Part shown: positions 35,614-48,580 of the stretch, in pieces
Layout: each line of letters begins with the position of its first letter
How positions within the stretch are numbered: the first letter of the stretch is position 1
Origin: Linaria vulgaris
Lineage: Eukaryota; Streptophyta; Magnoliopsida; Lamiales; Plantaginaceae
Reading direction: 5' to 3'
Assembly: GCA_948329865.1 (NCBI GenBank)
Contig: OX415251.1
Coordinates: forward strand, 54,159,169 to 54,223,168
Length of the DNA stretch: 64,000 nt
Notes under the pieces: generated by a model
What the model saw: only the letters and a program-made list of their open reading frames with translations
What the model was told of the DNA's origin: nothing
Database searches by the model: none
Made by a program: the position numbers and the translations under genes

Positions 35614-37393
35614 TCATCCCTCCGTCCAGAACTTTTTATCCTCTTCAACGGTCTCGTTGGCCGATCCTTCCATCAGATAGATACTCGCCGACACAACATC
35701 CCTGACAGTTATTGATGGCAAAGTAGAGGCCATGCAAGCAGAAACCACACGCTCAGGAGAGCCCGACGGGGCCTCAAAGAAAATTTCTATCACAAGCATT
35801 GGCGACCGAGTCAGTATATATGTCGGCGTCCCACTCTCAAAGATGACTCTAGTAGACACTAAGGTTTTCTTGGTGGTCATGTCCGCCAAGCCTACAACGA
35901 CACCGTGTGGATGACTGCCAACCTTCTCCATACAAGCAATTGCGGGGGGACACCCTCCAACGGCAGATACGATGGAGGCATAATCACCTCGTCATCACTA
36001 CACCTGATTGACTATGAGTTGCGTCTTCGACCACGATGGGGGCGTAATCACCTCGTCATCACTACACCCGAATGAGCTATGAATTGCATCTTTGACCGCG
36101 TCTACATATCTATCGAGATCATCTTCTACCGCAACTGCAATTCCACCTAGATCAGTATTCACTCGTGCAATTTCCACAACATGTTTCACTTCAAAAACAA
36201 GCTCACTCGTACCCACATCGGGCACGGTACCACAAACAAAACCTCTTTTCTCTGGCCAAATACGATAGAAAGGATTGCCTGCTTTAGGGAGGTCAGCTCT
36301 TCCTTATCTTCACCAGAATCCTCGGGTATTTCCATACGAGACCCATGACTCACGTCAACATTTCCTTCCGAAACCCCTCTTTCAAGAACCCCCAGATGTT
36401 CAATCCAGTCAGCACCAAGATTCATCCCAAACTTTGCATCCTACGTTGCTTGACACATATCCATCCAATGGAATACACCACTCCTCATGAAAGACGTAGC
36501 CACCTTGCACTTATAATCCTCAAATTCCAAATGTTGGACTTTGGCCTTCAAAAGACTAATTTCGAACTCAGCCTCTAAGTGTGACTCCCTATACAAGTCT
36601 CTATCTCTCGTCTCAACACATCATTTTCCTTCCCTAAAGCTTCAATCTCCACCTGCAATGATCCCACGATGTCTTCAGCTTTTCTAGCTTTTATAGCAGC
36701 AGCATGCGCCTCATTCACAACCTTGACTTTGGCTTTTCCCAGCTCTGCGAGCTGTGCGGTTGGCAGCAATGCGACTGCAATAAGCTCTTATCGACTTATC
36801 TTACATCTTGTCAATGAAACCATTATGTTGATTTTGTACTTCTCTCAATGCATTGTAATCACGAAAATAGTCGTGGCAACAACAAACAAAACTCGAGTTA
36901 TCAAAACTTAGCCATATTTCGGTATCCAAGGTTTTCAATGGCCTCGTTACGATCAAGTTAGGGCCAAAACTCCCTCGATATCTGATTAGCCTGCTTACTC
37001 TCAATCTAAATCCCATTAACTTGATATACAAGGACTCAGAGACCTCATCATTTAGAAAGCCATAATTAGACTTGTTGTCAAGGGGCACCGACCTCGGGTT
37101 ACCGAAGGGTCGTGGTCATTTGGGCGGCCAAAGAAGGGCCCCGATAGCCTCGTTCGCGGTGCGATCCTCAGTGGCGCGCCTTTTTGCAGCGGTACACCAA
37201 TTCTTAGTTATCCAATAATAGGAGCCACAGTCGGTCGACTTAAGCCTATGTGAACACTCTTTGCCTGTTTCTCTGCATTATACCGCACCAAGTTCTTTGT
37301 ATTTCTTGGATCAACAACATCTACTTCCTTCATCACTCTAATACACGCGTCAGAACAGACTCTTACCCTACCCCCTTTGACACAATGAGTCAC
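35614..37393 (-). pseudogene. Antisense ORF region of element B
   Basis: Reads opposite to pol, between integrase and the right LTR. Fragments in order: 37,208-37,393, VMKEVDVVDPRNTKNLVRYN; 36,801-37,088, about 95 codons ending NALREVQNQHNGFIDKM; and 36,430-36,769. The last is a coiled coil (LAELGKAKVKVVNEAHAA, then SLQVEIEALGKENDVLRRE and EISLLKAKVQHLEFEDYK). After it come 36,186-36,425 (MEIPEDSGEDKEEL) and 35,614-35,931, with VGLADMTTKKTLVSTRVIF. Stops and frame changes divide them, so splicing or decay or both apply. Position, orientation and coiled coil match the antisense genes of elements A and C, but direct sequence similarity is not obvious. Function unknown. Confidence 0.5.
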
Positions 37394-38204
37394 AACAACT
37401 CGACGCCTCTCATAGTTACCCTAACGCTCAAAATCAAGTACACACGATACAAGAACGTGAGAAGACACCCATCCATATCCTTTGGTAGACATATCTTCCA
37501 GTTCAGTAATTGTATGACATGCACCCCAGTTGGCGGACTAACTACCTGATGCACGCATAGAACTGCTAGAGGGTTCTTCTACAAATTTGGCGAGCGGTGC
37601 ACTTTGACTTATCGAAGCACCCGCGGTCGAGTTCCCCGCGGGAGGTATGTTACTATGACCCCTGTCACCGGGGGCTTCACGACCTTGTTACAACCCTTGG
37701 ATTTATGTCGAGCCATCACACAATCGAACACAATAAACCTCTACGAAATTGATACGCAATGGATGTTTGATACTAGTAGCGTTCGACACTTATCACGTTC
37801 GATAATAATCACTGTTCGATACTTACACCAGTTTGACAGTAAGCTCGGTTTGATACTATTTTTCAAACGGACAAAGTTTCGCCACACAATGACAAATGAC
37901 CTACCAGTCATATAGGCCCAACACCACCTCGAAAATGGTACTTGTATACAATGCGATGAATTCAACACTTAGATATCGAATGTCACCGATTCGATATTAC
38001 TGGACCCAATGAAACCTACCAAGATTAGATACTACCCATAACAGTTGAATCCCTTATGATTCGATTCTCCCCAAAATAATCGAATCACTCAGGATTCGAT
38101 ACAAATCAAAATAGTCAAACCAACTACCATTCGATTCTATTAAAAAAGACAAACTAAATACGATACTACCCCCAAATTTATTGGCGGAGGGTTCGAGACA
38201 ACTA

Positions 38205-38735
38205 TATCTTGAAGCCGAATATTATTATTTGGCAGCCGATCCTTCGGATCAAGGATCCAAAATGGGGGGGTGCATATTTTGAAGCCGAATATTATTATTT
38301 GGCACCCGATCCTCCGGACTACGGCTCCCAAATGAATGACGTATTTTGAAGACAAATATTATACTTGGCACCTAATCCTCCAGATCACGACTCCCAGATG
38401 CGGGCGTATTTTGAAGCCGAATATTATTATTTGACACCCGATCCTCCGAATCACTGATATCAAAAATGGGGGGCATATTTTGAAGTCGAATATTACTATT
38501 TGGCACCAGATCCTCCGGATCACGACTCCTAAATGGAGTGCACTGGGCATATTTTGAAGCTGAATATTATTATTTGGCATCCGATCCTTCGGATCACGAC
38601 TCCCAAACCGGGAGCGTATTTTGAAGCCGAATATTACTATTTGGCACCCGATCCTCCGAATCACGACTATTCTTAGCAACACTTCAAGAACATCACGAGG
38701 CAAATTTTAAATTTGGTACCCGCTCTTGCATCAAG
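38205..38735. repeat. 65-74 bp tandem array before the right LTR of element B
   Basis: Seven clear units start with GAAG at 38,211, 38,281, 38,348, 38,413, 38,482, 38,556 and 38,623, with a diverged eighth. Each has GAATATTATTATTTGGCACC, then GATCCTCCGGATCACGACTC. The run lies directly upstream of the LTR, so it occupies the 3' end of the element RNA. Confidence 0.88.
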
Positions 38736-38762
38736 ACCGACTCTCAAATTTGGGGGACTATA

Positions 38763-39351
38763 TGGAGGGGGTTATTTAGGTGGCCCAGCAACAAACTGTG
38801 TCGGCCCGTCCAGTTGACGGCCTAAACGGGTAAGTATCGAACCAATCCAGTTCAACACTTCCCACACTATTGAATGGAAGCGTTTGATAGTTATTGCATT
38901 TTTCTAGAAAGGGGCTCGTATCTCGGTGTCTACAAATTTCTCGAATCCCGAGATTCATGCCATATCATAAATGAATGTTCACCAACCGACAAGCATCGAA
39001 CCAAATGCTCGATACTTATATTCGTTTGATAGTTATCACGTTTGATCGATTTGTTTCCTCAATTAATTCTTTTTTCAGTCAGTATCCGCGTTCGCGAGTT
39101 GTCAGAATTGAATTTTGGACCGTTCGATTGTTTTAGAATTCGATAGTTTTTTCAGCGTCGAACCACCCATGTTCGACAACTCCGAAATTCGACACTCAAT
39201 GGTTATTCTAATCATTTTAGGTTTCCTACAGTGTAATAGGTGTTCCAGAAAAAGTTATTCGATTTCTGTAATAGATTCGCATAGTTTGGTATAAATCAGG
39301 CACAATTATATACCATTTCTATTTTCGTGTAACCCCGACGGAATAATATCA
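38763..39351 (+). repeat. Right LTR of element B
   Basis: 589 bp, starting TGGAGGGGGTTATTTAGGTG and ending ATATCA. Partner of 26,888-27,476. The following bases AATTA resemble AATTA at 26,882-26,886 next to the left LTR, but one base of offset makes the target duplication uncertain. Confidence 0.85.
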
Positions 39352-40031
39352 AATTAATAATAGTATGACGTTATTCAATATATCACACCTGGTCAGTTAG
39401 TGGCATGCAGCAGGCAGACCCATGTAAGGGCTTACCTTGGCTACAACCTAGGACAACTTTTTGCAAATTAGTACCTGACAGTATGAAAACAGTTGCAGAT
39501 TAATTATAACACATATTATCATATCCACCAAGAGCTCTATTCAGATTATGATTTATGAATTAAGTTGTTAATTCCAAAATTGATGCTTATCATATGTTTC
39601 AGATTATGATTTATGAATTAAGATGTTAATTCCAAAATTGATGCTTATCATATGTTTCATGTTATATACGTGATATGTATGTAAATTCGTTATAGTATCT
39701 CAACAATTGCGTCGACACCTCTTAAAATTTGACCATACCAAAATGAGCTTCTCTTTAAAAAACTATTGAATAATTATTGAAATCGTTACCAAAACTCTAA
39801 AAATTAGAGTCCAATGTGACAATCATATCACACATTTAGAAATGATTTGGTTAACAGCATCATCTACATATTAACCAAGACACATAACAACGTGGTTTCA
39901 ACTACCTTGGAGATGTGATAACTTTTGCTTGAAACAAGATGGTTCAGAAAGGAAATTCATTCTAAGTACCAGTCAATAAAAATGTAATAAGAACAAAACA
40001 GTGAATCACAGGAGAAAGGCTGACCAACAAG
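39352..40031. other. Intergenic DNA with a 59-bp tandem duplication
   Basis: AT-rich sequence with no ORF of note. A block containing TCAGATTATGATTTATGAAT is present twice in tandem at about 39,540-39,660. Confidence 0.6.
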
Positions 40032-40798
40032 TAAGGGTTATGCAGGAAAATCGAATCGATCGAATTAGTTGAAAATCGATCAAATGATTCGGTCCAAAAA
40101 TCGAATCAATTATTTGATCCAACTTTTGGATATGACTTATGATCGACTCCCACTTTGATTTGATCATCGATTTCTGTTTCAGACACGTCATGATAGATTC
40201 TACATAAGAGACCACAAACTAAAGATTGACTTCAAAGGTTAAAAATCGGGTCAAATCAAATACTCATCTTGTTTTTAAAAAAAAATATTTTTTAAAAAAT
40301 AAATAAATATATAATAGTATACTAAGTTAAAATATAAAATATATATATAATACTAATGAAATATTACTAAAAACAATATACATTACCTAAAGTATTAACA
40401 ATTTACCCTCTTTCTCAAAAGTTGTAATACTTTTATATCTTTTACATCTAATACATATGTATAATCTTGAATTGTAACTAACTATGACATGTTTTCTTTT
40501 TTGGTATTCCTATTTTGAACATTGAGTTAATATTTTATAATAACAAAGCCACTAATGCATGCAAATTTGTTATAAATTATCATTGTATTCAAGTTTATTC
40601 AAGTTTTCTTTAATTTTAAATGCAAAATAAAAAGTTAAATAATATTTGTTTTTTAATATAAAAAAAGATAAAAATATCGAAATATCGAGATCGAATCAAA
40701 TTGTTTTAAATTTATCTGATTTCGATTTTTGTTTTTCTAGGATCAAAATCGATTACTAGTGTCGATTCGATCCAATTCAATCTGACTGCACAACCCTA
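40032..40798. mobile_element. hAT-type MITE next to the 3' end of ABCG3
   Basis: 767 bp, with ends TAAGGGTTATGCAG and the inverted TAGGGTTGTGCAG. The flanks are CCAACAAG (40,024-40,031) and CCAACCAG (40,799-40,806), an 8-bp duplication with one change. The subterminal regions are rich in ATCGAATCGAT-type repeats. No transposase. The right end lies about 50 bp beyond the ABCG3 stop codon, so it probably provides part of that gene's 3' untranslated region or polyadenylation region. Confidence 0.82.
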
Positions 40799-40850
40799 CC
40801 AACCAGAAAGAACACTATAGATCACAAGTCCCCGATAGTTCTGTCATTCA

Positions 40851-43800
40851 TCAATGATGGTCCACATTTTGATTACACGAGAAAAAACTATGAAACGATA
40901 AGGTTTTCCTAACACGGAACTGTAGTAAAATGAATACAAGAATACGATAAGCAACAGCCATGAGAAATAATATCAGTAAATTCTCCCACTTTGAGTTACT
41001 GTCGGTCGATATTTCGTATGCATCTCCGAGGGCTTGATAACCAGATAGGGTCCTTACCTGCCCCACGGCAAAGGAAGTTCCCATATATTCGTTCTCCAGA
41101 AGCCCCTGAAGAAATATCCAACTCTTTCAAACTTGAGATTAACAGGTAAGATCCAAAAGGCAATTTTCATGCAACAAAACCAAAAATTTCAATAAAAAGT
41201 AAATATCAAATCATGCATTGAATGGTTCAGAGTTTTACGGATTTTACTGTTCGCAGATGTTTTCGCATTCCTTTTCATGCTGCGATTCCAACAATGTCTT
41301 ACATAACATTTTCAGCATATGGAGTGATTCTAGACATTTCTATCGAGAACGTGGAAATCTTACAATATAAAAATGAAACTAACATAGAATTCAAAAAATT
41401 ATGGAAATGTTACTATTTTTAACTCAATGGAAACAAAAGGACTTTTCAAGTAGGCAGCGCCGACCTAGTTTCATATTATTTCTGACAGATCTAGAAATGT
41501 CACAAAACTTTTGTAATGTTTAGCAGAAAGCACATGCAGAAAGGAAATCTAGTTGGAATGAACTTGCCTGGATAGAGTAAGTATGGAATGCTATGTAAGA
41601 TATAGGATACATCCATACTGGCCTAGGCAAAGCACTTCGTATTCTAAAATACCCAGCTGAAAGAATCATTATCACCTGTAAAGTTGTGCATACATTAACT
41701 AGATTGCAGAAAAAAAGTATTAATTAAGTTATAAATTTGACAAAAAGTCTGGGAAGACAAAACTAATAGAAAATAATCCAGATATATATATATATATATA
41801 TATATGAAAATACTAGTTTTCTAAGAGAAAATTGAACTACATTGGGTTGAACGGAACTTACATGTACATTCATCAATATTATGGTACTCCAGAAAATATT
41901 TTGACATATTGAGGCTACAAGCAACACCAATCCTTCGTTTACCAAAAGGCACAGAAAGAAGTTCAATGTGAAGTACATCAACAAGCTGAACTCATCTCGT
42001 AGCCCGACGAGGAAATAAAAGACGAGACTTGATGAAATGGAGAGGAGAAACAAAAACGGGATACTGGAGAAAATTTGTCCAATTAAAAAGGCCAATGTCC
42101 CGGAATGGAAGTTTGCTCGTTCACACGCGTATATCTGCATATATAGTTAACTTGTGCAATTATCAAGGTGGTATTACAACAGTTAATTATGTAACTACTT
42201 GAGAAGTAATAAATATAATGTTTTTTGCAAAAGTATATAGTGAGTAGGGTGAAATTATGGTCCTGCTCTTCTAGAAGATCAGTGAACAAGACTGTATAAG
42301 ACTATGAATTGCAGTCTGGGGTAAGACGTTTCCAGCATCTTGTGTGAGTGCGTGAGTGGGTGAGTAAACCAAAAGTCTCATAATATGGGAGCAACCAAAC
42401 GAAGAGGAGGCTTGAAATGATTGCCAATACCTTGATTTCTTTCAGCTGCGGAGGAACACCAGCTATACTCAGAAGTGAAGCAAATGATATAAATACAAAT
42501 ATTGCTCCTACTCTTGTCTGCAATCAGAGAAAAGTGTGTAAAATAATTAACTAAATAAGTCATTGGTATCTAAAACGGAACAAGTGTAAGGTACCCAGAA
42601 GAGGCAGAAATTAATCCTAAGAAAGAGAAAAGAAAAGGTGGGATGGAGCAAACTGAGATACAGAGTTCAATTCAATACACATATAACATAAAACAATGGT
42701 TATTTACATTCACATTCCTGAAATTTGTCCTATCAACAACAACAAAAACAACCATGCATGTAATACCAATAAATTGGGGTAGGCTAATTATGGTTCATAT
42801 CATAGGATGTGACAGTTTTACGTTGGCTGTCACAAGCTTACCACAACCCTTCTCCTGGCTTGGGTGTGCCCTATCTTTAAATTTTTTATAGAAACACTAT
42901 AAACTACTTTCACGCTTGAAATTCGGGAAATCACAAATAGGTCACCTATTTTCTCACATTCTGGAGATGTCATTCTATTGCCCAAACCCAAGGGAAAGAT
43001 CCATAATTACACCAACCTCAAAGTACGCAGATGTAATTATCCCTAAAAAAAAGTTCCTGGTCAGCCGCAGTCAATGACAATGTCACCATTCTATGGAAGA
43101 AGAAGAAAGTACGGTGCATAAAGATAACGTCTAGCTAATCTGGATGCCTACAAGACAAATGTATGTTATGATTGCATATATATGACCCATTCAATTAAAA
43201 GGCCACGGGGTTCACATTCTAAGTAAAACAAATCACTTTGGGGACAGATTATTCTAATAATAGAAAGATACATAATGTAAAATAAATATGAAGCGTCCTG
43301 AACACACTTCTGCTTAGCTAAAAGAAAAATTCAAAGAAAATGTAGTTTACCACAGTACACTTATTTCAAAGAAGACGAGATATCAGCATTTCTGCTAAAA
43401 GTATGACTTACCCCAACTGATGATAAAGAATGTCCCAGGCCAGAGAATACCGTACCGACGCATAGTGCCAAGAATACATATAGAATTAAACGCAGCCAAT
43501 AGTATTTCCACTCCCTTGACATAATCAATAACGACCTCCATGTCAAAACAGCAACTTTAGTAAGACAGTTAGCCCTTCCTTTGCTCTTGAGAGATGTGCC
43601 TTCCTATAATCATAATAAAACAACTATTAGGTAACAAGTTAGAGTGAAACTGAGAGTTGATCGCTCCTTTAGAAGGCCGCTAGATATCTGGGTGCTATGC
43701 ATCTAAAGAATTAGACCAAGATTTGGCCAAATTAACAAGCATCTTGAATTCATGCTTCCGTTTCGGGCTTACACTTGAGCAACAATCCAATACTATATAC

Positions 43801-46800
43801 CAGATTAATGGGATTAACATTGGGTTACTGGAGTAAAGTTGGTTCTTTTTTGCGACATATAGCTATTTTTTATCTGTCGCAGCATAAAAGGCAAAATGAA
43901 TTCACATTATATTATGCATTCTAGAGAAGATATTTGAATTATATAATGAAAACATATTAATAGAGACAAGTATTGCGAGTAATAGTATTCAAGGTCCAAA
44001 ATCTAGTAAACATAAGATAAAACCTTCCAACATTTTTCTGAAACTGCTTTTTCTTTCCTTTGGTTTGCTAGTGACTACCAAAGACAGCAAAGGCAATCAT
44101 GATCCACAGACAAACCAAGTTTGTGAACCATTATAGGCACATGGCTTGATAAATTTACAAAAGTTACTTATCTTTGTTTTGTAAGAGATATTGGACGCAG
44201 AAATAATATGGGAAGTCAAGATTATGAGTTCAAAAATAAGTTTCTCGTATTTTGTTGAAGACAGAAAACACACAAGACAGCTGAAAGAATATAGCACTTA
44301 TGACCACTGATTAAAGAAAAGGAAAAGGATAAGGGCATGATACTAAAACATGTAAACTGAGAGTTTTCATATACATAATTGCTCCACCTTCTCAGTAAGC
44401 TTCGAAATCATAGTCTCAACAGCAGCAGCATCTGCTGAGGATTTATATGTTGCTTCCAGAGTGTGTATAGCTACAGCAGTGTCCATATTGACTGATGACA
44501 GTTCCCCGTGGTCATCCTGTGATAATTAATACTTGATTGTTAGTGAAAACTGAGAACAATAAGTTTACGAGATGCCACAGGAAAAATATTTATGATCTTT
44601 AAGCACTCTAATAGACTGGGCTATAAGAAGATGGCGAAATTTGTATAATGACCCAATCAGTTTAGATAGTAGAGAGGACATTTTTCTTGGGTCAACAATA
44701 ATGATTTTATTAAGAGGAAATCTGGAAGAGGTGACATAACATCTAATGTTTTTTTTTTCTGACACGTCTATCCACGTTTCTTAGCCTAGCGCATGGAACT
44801 TTTAGTCATAAAAGGATGATGGTAGGAAGCAAGCACCCATCACCTTTTCCTTTTGAGTATTTTGACTGACCAACTAATATAAACCTTAAGCTGATAAAGA
44901 ATGTTCACTATTTACTGACACAAAACAACTGAAAACTCTGCAGAAAGTTACTGGCAGCAGGATAACTACTCCTATAAGCCTTAATTTGCTACACTGATAA
45001 CGGATAACTCAATTTTTTCATAGTTTCTCAACCTATATAAATAAGTAAAAAAGAGTAAGGAAGATACCTGCCAGTTTTTGCACATCGCGATGATCCTATC
45101 AAAATCAGTGTTAATTGCTCTCAGAAAGTGATCTGAAGGGCTTTGCATGATTGGACAAGGAAATCCAGCATTTGAGAAATGCTGCAAGAAGTGAAATAGA
45201 ATATCTCAGTCTGAAGCTATAAAAGAAAATACATAAAAACAAGGTGACTGAAACGGGTACGATCTTAACTTCCTCATATTGTGACAGTATAACAGCACAT
45301 ACATGATTTAAACTATCACATTCTTCCATTTTCAGTGGCATGGCAAACCACCTTCCAAAAACATCTATCAGATTTACAGGGAACATCTAAATCATGCAGC
45401 CAGTGAATGGAATGCTTATATAAGGTAAATACATATGCAACGAGATTCATTTCTTCAGTTACATTACCTGTAAGCAAGCTAAGGTTTCTCCAAAGAACAA
45501 TGTGTTTCCATTTGACAGAAGACAAATTCTGTCAAAAAGCCCAAATACTTCTGTGCTGCTCTGGTAAATGGTAAAGATTAGAGTGCAACCTGTGCTTGCA
45601 AGCTTCTTCAGAGTGACCATCATTAGCAGTGCAGATACACTAAACACGGAAAAATAAAACTTTTAGACACAAGTGTTAGCATAAACAACATTACATAAAT
45701 GCAACATTCTATGTTCTTGGTGTTTACTTAAAGGCCAAGTGTGCAAGCTCATCCGTTGAAGCACTGTACACTGTGGAGTTCACAGAATACATGTACTTTA
45801 TTCATGGATAAAAAAATATGTGGCGAACCTGTCAAGATGATACAGAGGCTCGTCGATAAACACGATATGTGGCCGCGTAACGAGCTCTCGGGCAATGGCA
45901 ATTCTTCTTCTCTCACCACTTCGAAGACCCTTCATTAAGCAGTGGCCACCTATGAGCTTATTTCCATAATCCCCCAATGACATAGACAGGATGGCATCTT
46001 CCACAACACTCCTCTTCTGCGAAAGGAAGCCTGGAAGCTGAAGCATTGCTGAGTAGTAAAGGTACTCACGCACAGTCAAGGATCCAATGAGTGTTGTTTC
46101 CCTTTCAACAAATCCCTACCAAAAAGATCACATCAAATCTTTGAAAACACTGAAGTGAAGTAAATTTTGCAAAATAAAACAAAAACTACGTCCATTTTTG
46201 CTAGCTATAAATATGCTGCAGGGAAGCTGTCTACACACCATCACATGGTGAGATGTAATTCACTCAAGACAGTATCGCAGATTCTCTTGCTTGATTATTA
46301 GAAACCGCAAATAAATGGACTTAGTGCCATTCAATTTCGTTAAGATGTCGGTTCATTTATCATTTAACTAAAGAAAAGACTTAACGATGGACAGCATAAA
46401 GGCTGCGCCAAAAAAAGTACTACGACAAATAAAAGCCTGATAGAGATCAAGGCAGAACCTAAGATAATAGATCATTTCTATTGCTTTCTTTTAATTTCTT
46501 GACTTCATTTTAGAACAGTCTGGATGTTAGGGGGTCTCACTGTACCTCTAATTTAATCGTCGTCATGGTTCTGCTTCCTAAGGATAGATCCATGTCAAAA
46601 AATTATGGCAATCATTAAATATTATCAGTCCGTTTGATCTATAAAAGGAAAACTCAATGGCAAAAGGACATTAAGTAAATGCAAAACCCTATTCGACTAA
46701 CCAGGAAACGACAATGTCTAATGACTCCGCAATACTAATGGATGCAAATCTTCTCTCTGAGACGCATACGGCATAACCTAAAAATGGGTAAGTCTATGAT

Positions 46801-47838
46801 CTCTATTTGACTGATTACCTTTCTTGAGTATGTATGATTAGCACAGCATTTGTCATATCATGACTCCTTTGTGGAGAACGCGACAAAACATATAAATATA
46901 GCTTCCTTAAACTCTGGAGGACTTGCATTTGACCATTCTTTGTTTTACTGCAAAACTATTCACTTGCTATATACCGATACAATATTAATGTAGTAAATTA
47001 ATAGTATATTAAGCATTCCCTAAATTTGCAGATTAATTACTTAAACTATAGACTAACCGTAGCTATCACGATTGAATTCATAAAAAACACAAATGATAAC
47101 TTTTCAGAACAATGAGCAGGTACAGCAGCAGATATGCAGAAGGCATTGAAATTATCATTAACACGTGTGTTCCAGGGCAAGCTTCACCAATGAAAACTCA
47201 CATATGCTCCATACGGCATTCGCAATTTCACACCATTAACGAAAACCTCACCATAAACTCTAGCTGAATCGGGCAATCTTCCTGGATCAGAAAAAGAGCA
47301 AAGAAAATGAGATATATCATAAAATGCTTTCCTAAAATAGTATCGAAGAAACAAACAAACCCGCAAGAGCTCTTAAAAGCGTTGATTTCCCGGACTTAGC
47401 GGGACCCATAATGACAGTCATTGTTCCTGGCAATGCATAGCCATTAGAACTCTTGATAACCTTGTCGGAGTATTTCCTTTTACCCTTTATGGAGACAGTC
47501 AAATCCTTCCACACAATGGATGCCCCTGCAACCTTTCTTGCAATAATAGCACCCTCGGGCAAAGGAGGGGACGGCATTGTGACGCTATTGAGCTTTGAAA
47601 GGTACGGGGAAACTGGCGTAGCAGTTGCGGTATTAACGGAGTCGGGTCTGCCTTCCTCCATCTTAACTTCAATATCAGTATCTTCCCAATCAGGAGAGTC
47701 CTCAAACGAAATCGGTTGCCTACGCACCCCCGGTTTTCTTAAGTAAAAGAAATTACTCGAAGGAACCCGAGTGGCGGGACTACTTGCAGACGACGATGAG
47801 GACCTATAATGATCCGACTGAGACTGGATTTCTTCCAT
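40851..47838 (-). CDS. ABCG3: ABC transporter G family member 3 ortholog (half-size), 11 coding exons
   Basis: Half-size ABCG (WBC) transporter, a membrane protein with an N-terminal ATPase domain then six helices; the substrate is unknown. Exons (minus): 47,838-47,361; 47,281-47,202; 46,115-45,829; 45,639-45,468; 45,181-45,068; 44,516-44,388; 43,603-43,412; 42,517-42,431; 42,134-41,871; 41,675-41,568; 41,105-40,851. They sum to 2,166 nt (721 aa) with no frame break, against about 730 aa in Arabidopsis ABCG3. The N-terminus MEEIQSQSDHYRSSSSSASS closely matches that protein. Walker A is GPAKSGKST (about residue 145). The signature is LRSGERRRIAIA rather than VSGGE, and Walker B is IVFIDEPLYHLD, as is typical of this member. 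Helices lie at about 455-700. Intron 10 has a GC donor (CAG|GCAAGT). No interruption is seen, so it is probably functional. Confidence 0.95.
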
Positions 47839-47975
47839 TCTTTCAGTTCTTAAGAATCCCCAACCCAAAGCTCAAATAAAATCAACCTCGCCTTATAATG
47901 TTGCACTTTATTAAATGCCAATTCCACTAAAAACACTATCTTTCAACATTTTGTTTTCAAGAAAAGCAAGGGCTA

Positions 47976-48200
47976 CCTGAACCTGCCATAGCACACACAC
48001 ACACACACAGTACAGTTAAAAAGGGCATAAAACAGAAATTCACTCAAATAACAAAAACCCATGTTCAAGCATAAGTACCACAAACGAAGTTCAACAGAAA
48101 ACAGAGTAAATACCTCAAATGCTCTTCTAATTTAGTGAGAGAGAGAGAAGGGGATATGGATCTGGGGTTTTGCTCCTTGCAGAGAAATGTGAGCTACTAC
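47976..48200 (-). promoter_or_regulatory. Likely ABCG3 5' untranslated exon, leader intron and core promoter
   Basis: A CT-rich leader (CTTCTCTCTCTCTCACT on the minus strand) ends at a donor GAG|GTATTTA (exon end 48,114). A matching acceptor TTCAG|GTAGCC lies at 47,977, giving a leader intron of about 137 bp before the start codon at 47,838. A TATA-like TTTTTATATC is near 48,215. No transcript evidence is available. The MULE begins about 280 bp further upstream. Confidence 0.5.
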
Positions 48201-48494
48201 TGTAAGCTACTGATATAAAAATAATATTAAATGAATAAGGAACATAATATAATAGAGATAGATATTCGGACACTTTGATTAATTAGCACTTCATTGCCAT
48301 TAACGTGAGTCATTTGTAGTAATTATTAGATTTCAAATTTGAAAAAGTTTTCTACGTACAACAAAAAGTTATTGACCTCCTGTTTTTCCGGTTATTTTGC
48401 CTCTTTGTTCTTTATTCCTTTCTATTCCCTGTTTTCTATTAATTCAATATTAATTTGATAGGTCATATATTCTAATTTTACTATGTTTTACACC

Positions 48495-48580
48495 GGGAAA
48501 TTAGATGCTAGACTCAATACTAGTGCTCTCGAACCATACAAATCTTGACACGTGGATATTGAGTCTTTACCAATTTTTTT
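48495..48580 (+). repeat. Left terminal inverted repeat of the MULE
   Basis: 86 bp. It contains CACGTGGAT and TGAGTCT. By eye, every base pairs with the right copy. Confidence 0.95.

Noticed and set aside
45111..45386. ORF starting MFPVNLIDVFGRW as an ABCG3 exon
   Set aside because: It covers intron 4; the spliced frame goes directly from LACLQ (45,468) to HFSNAGF (45,181).
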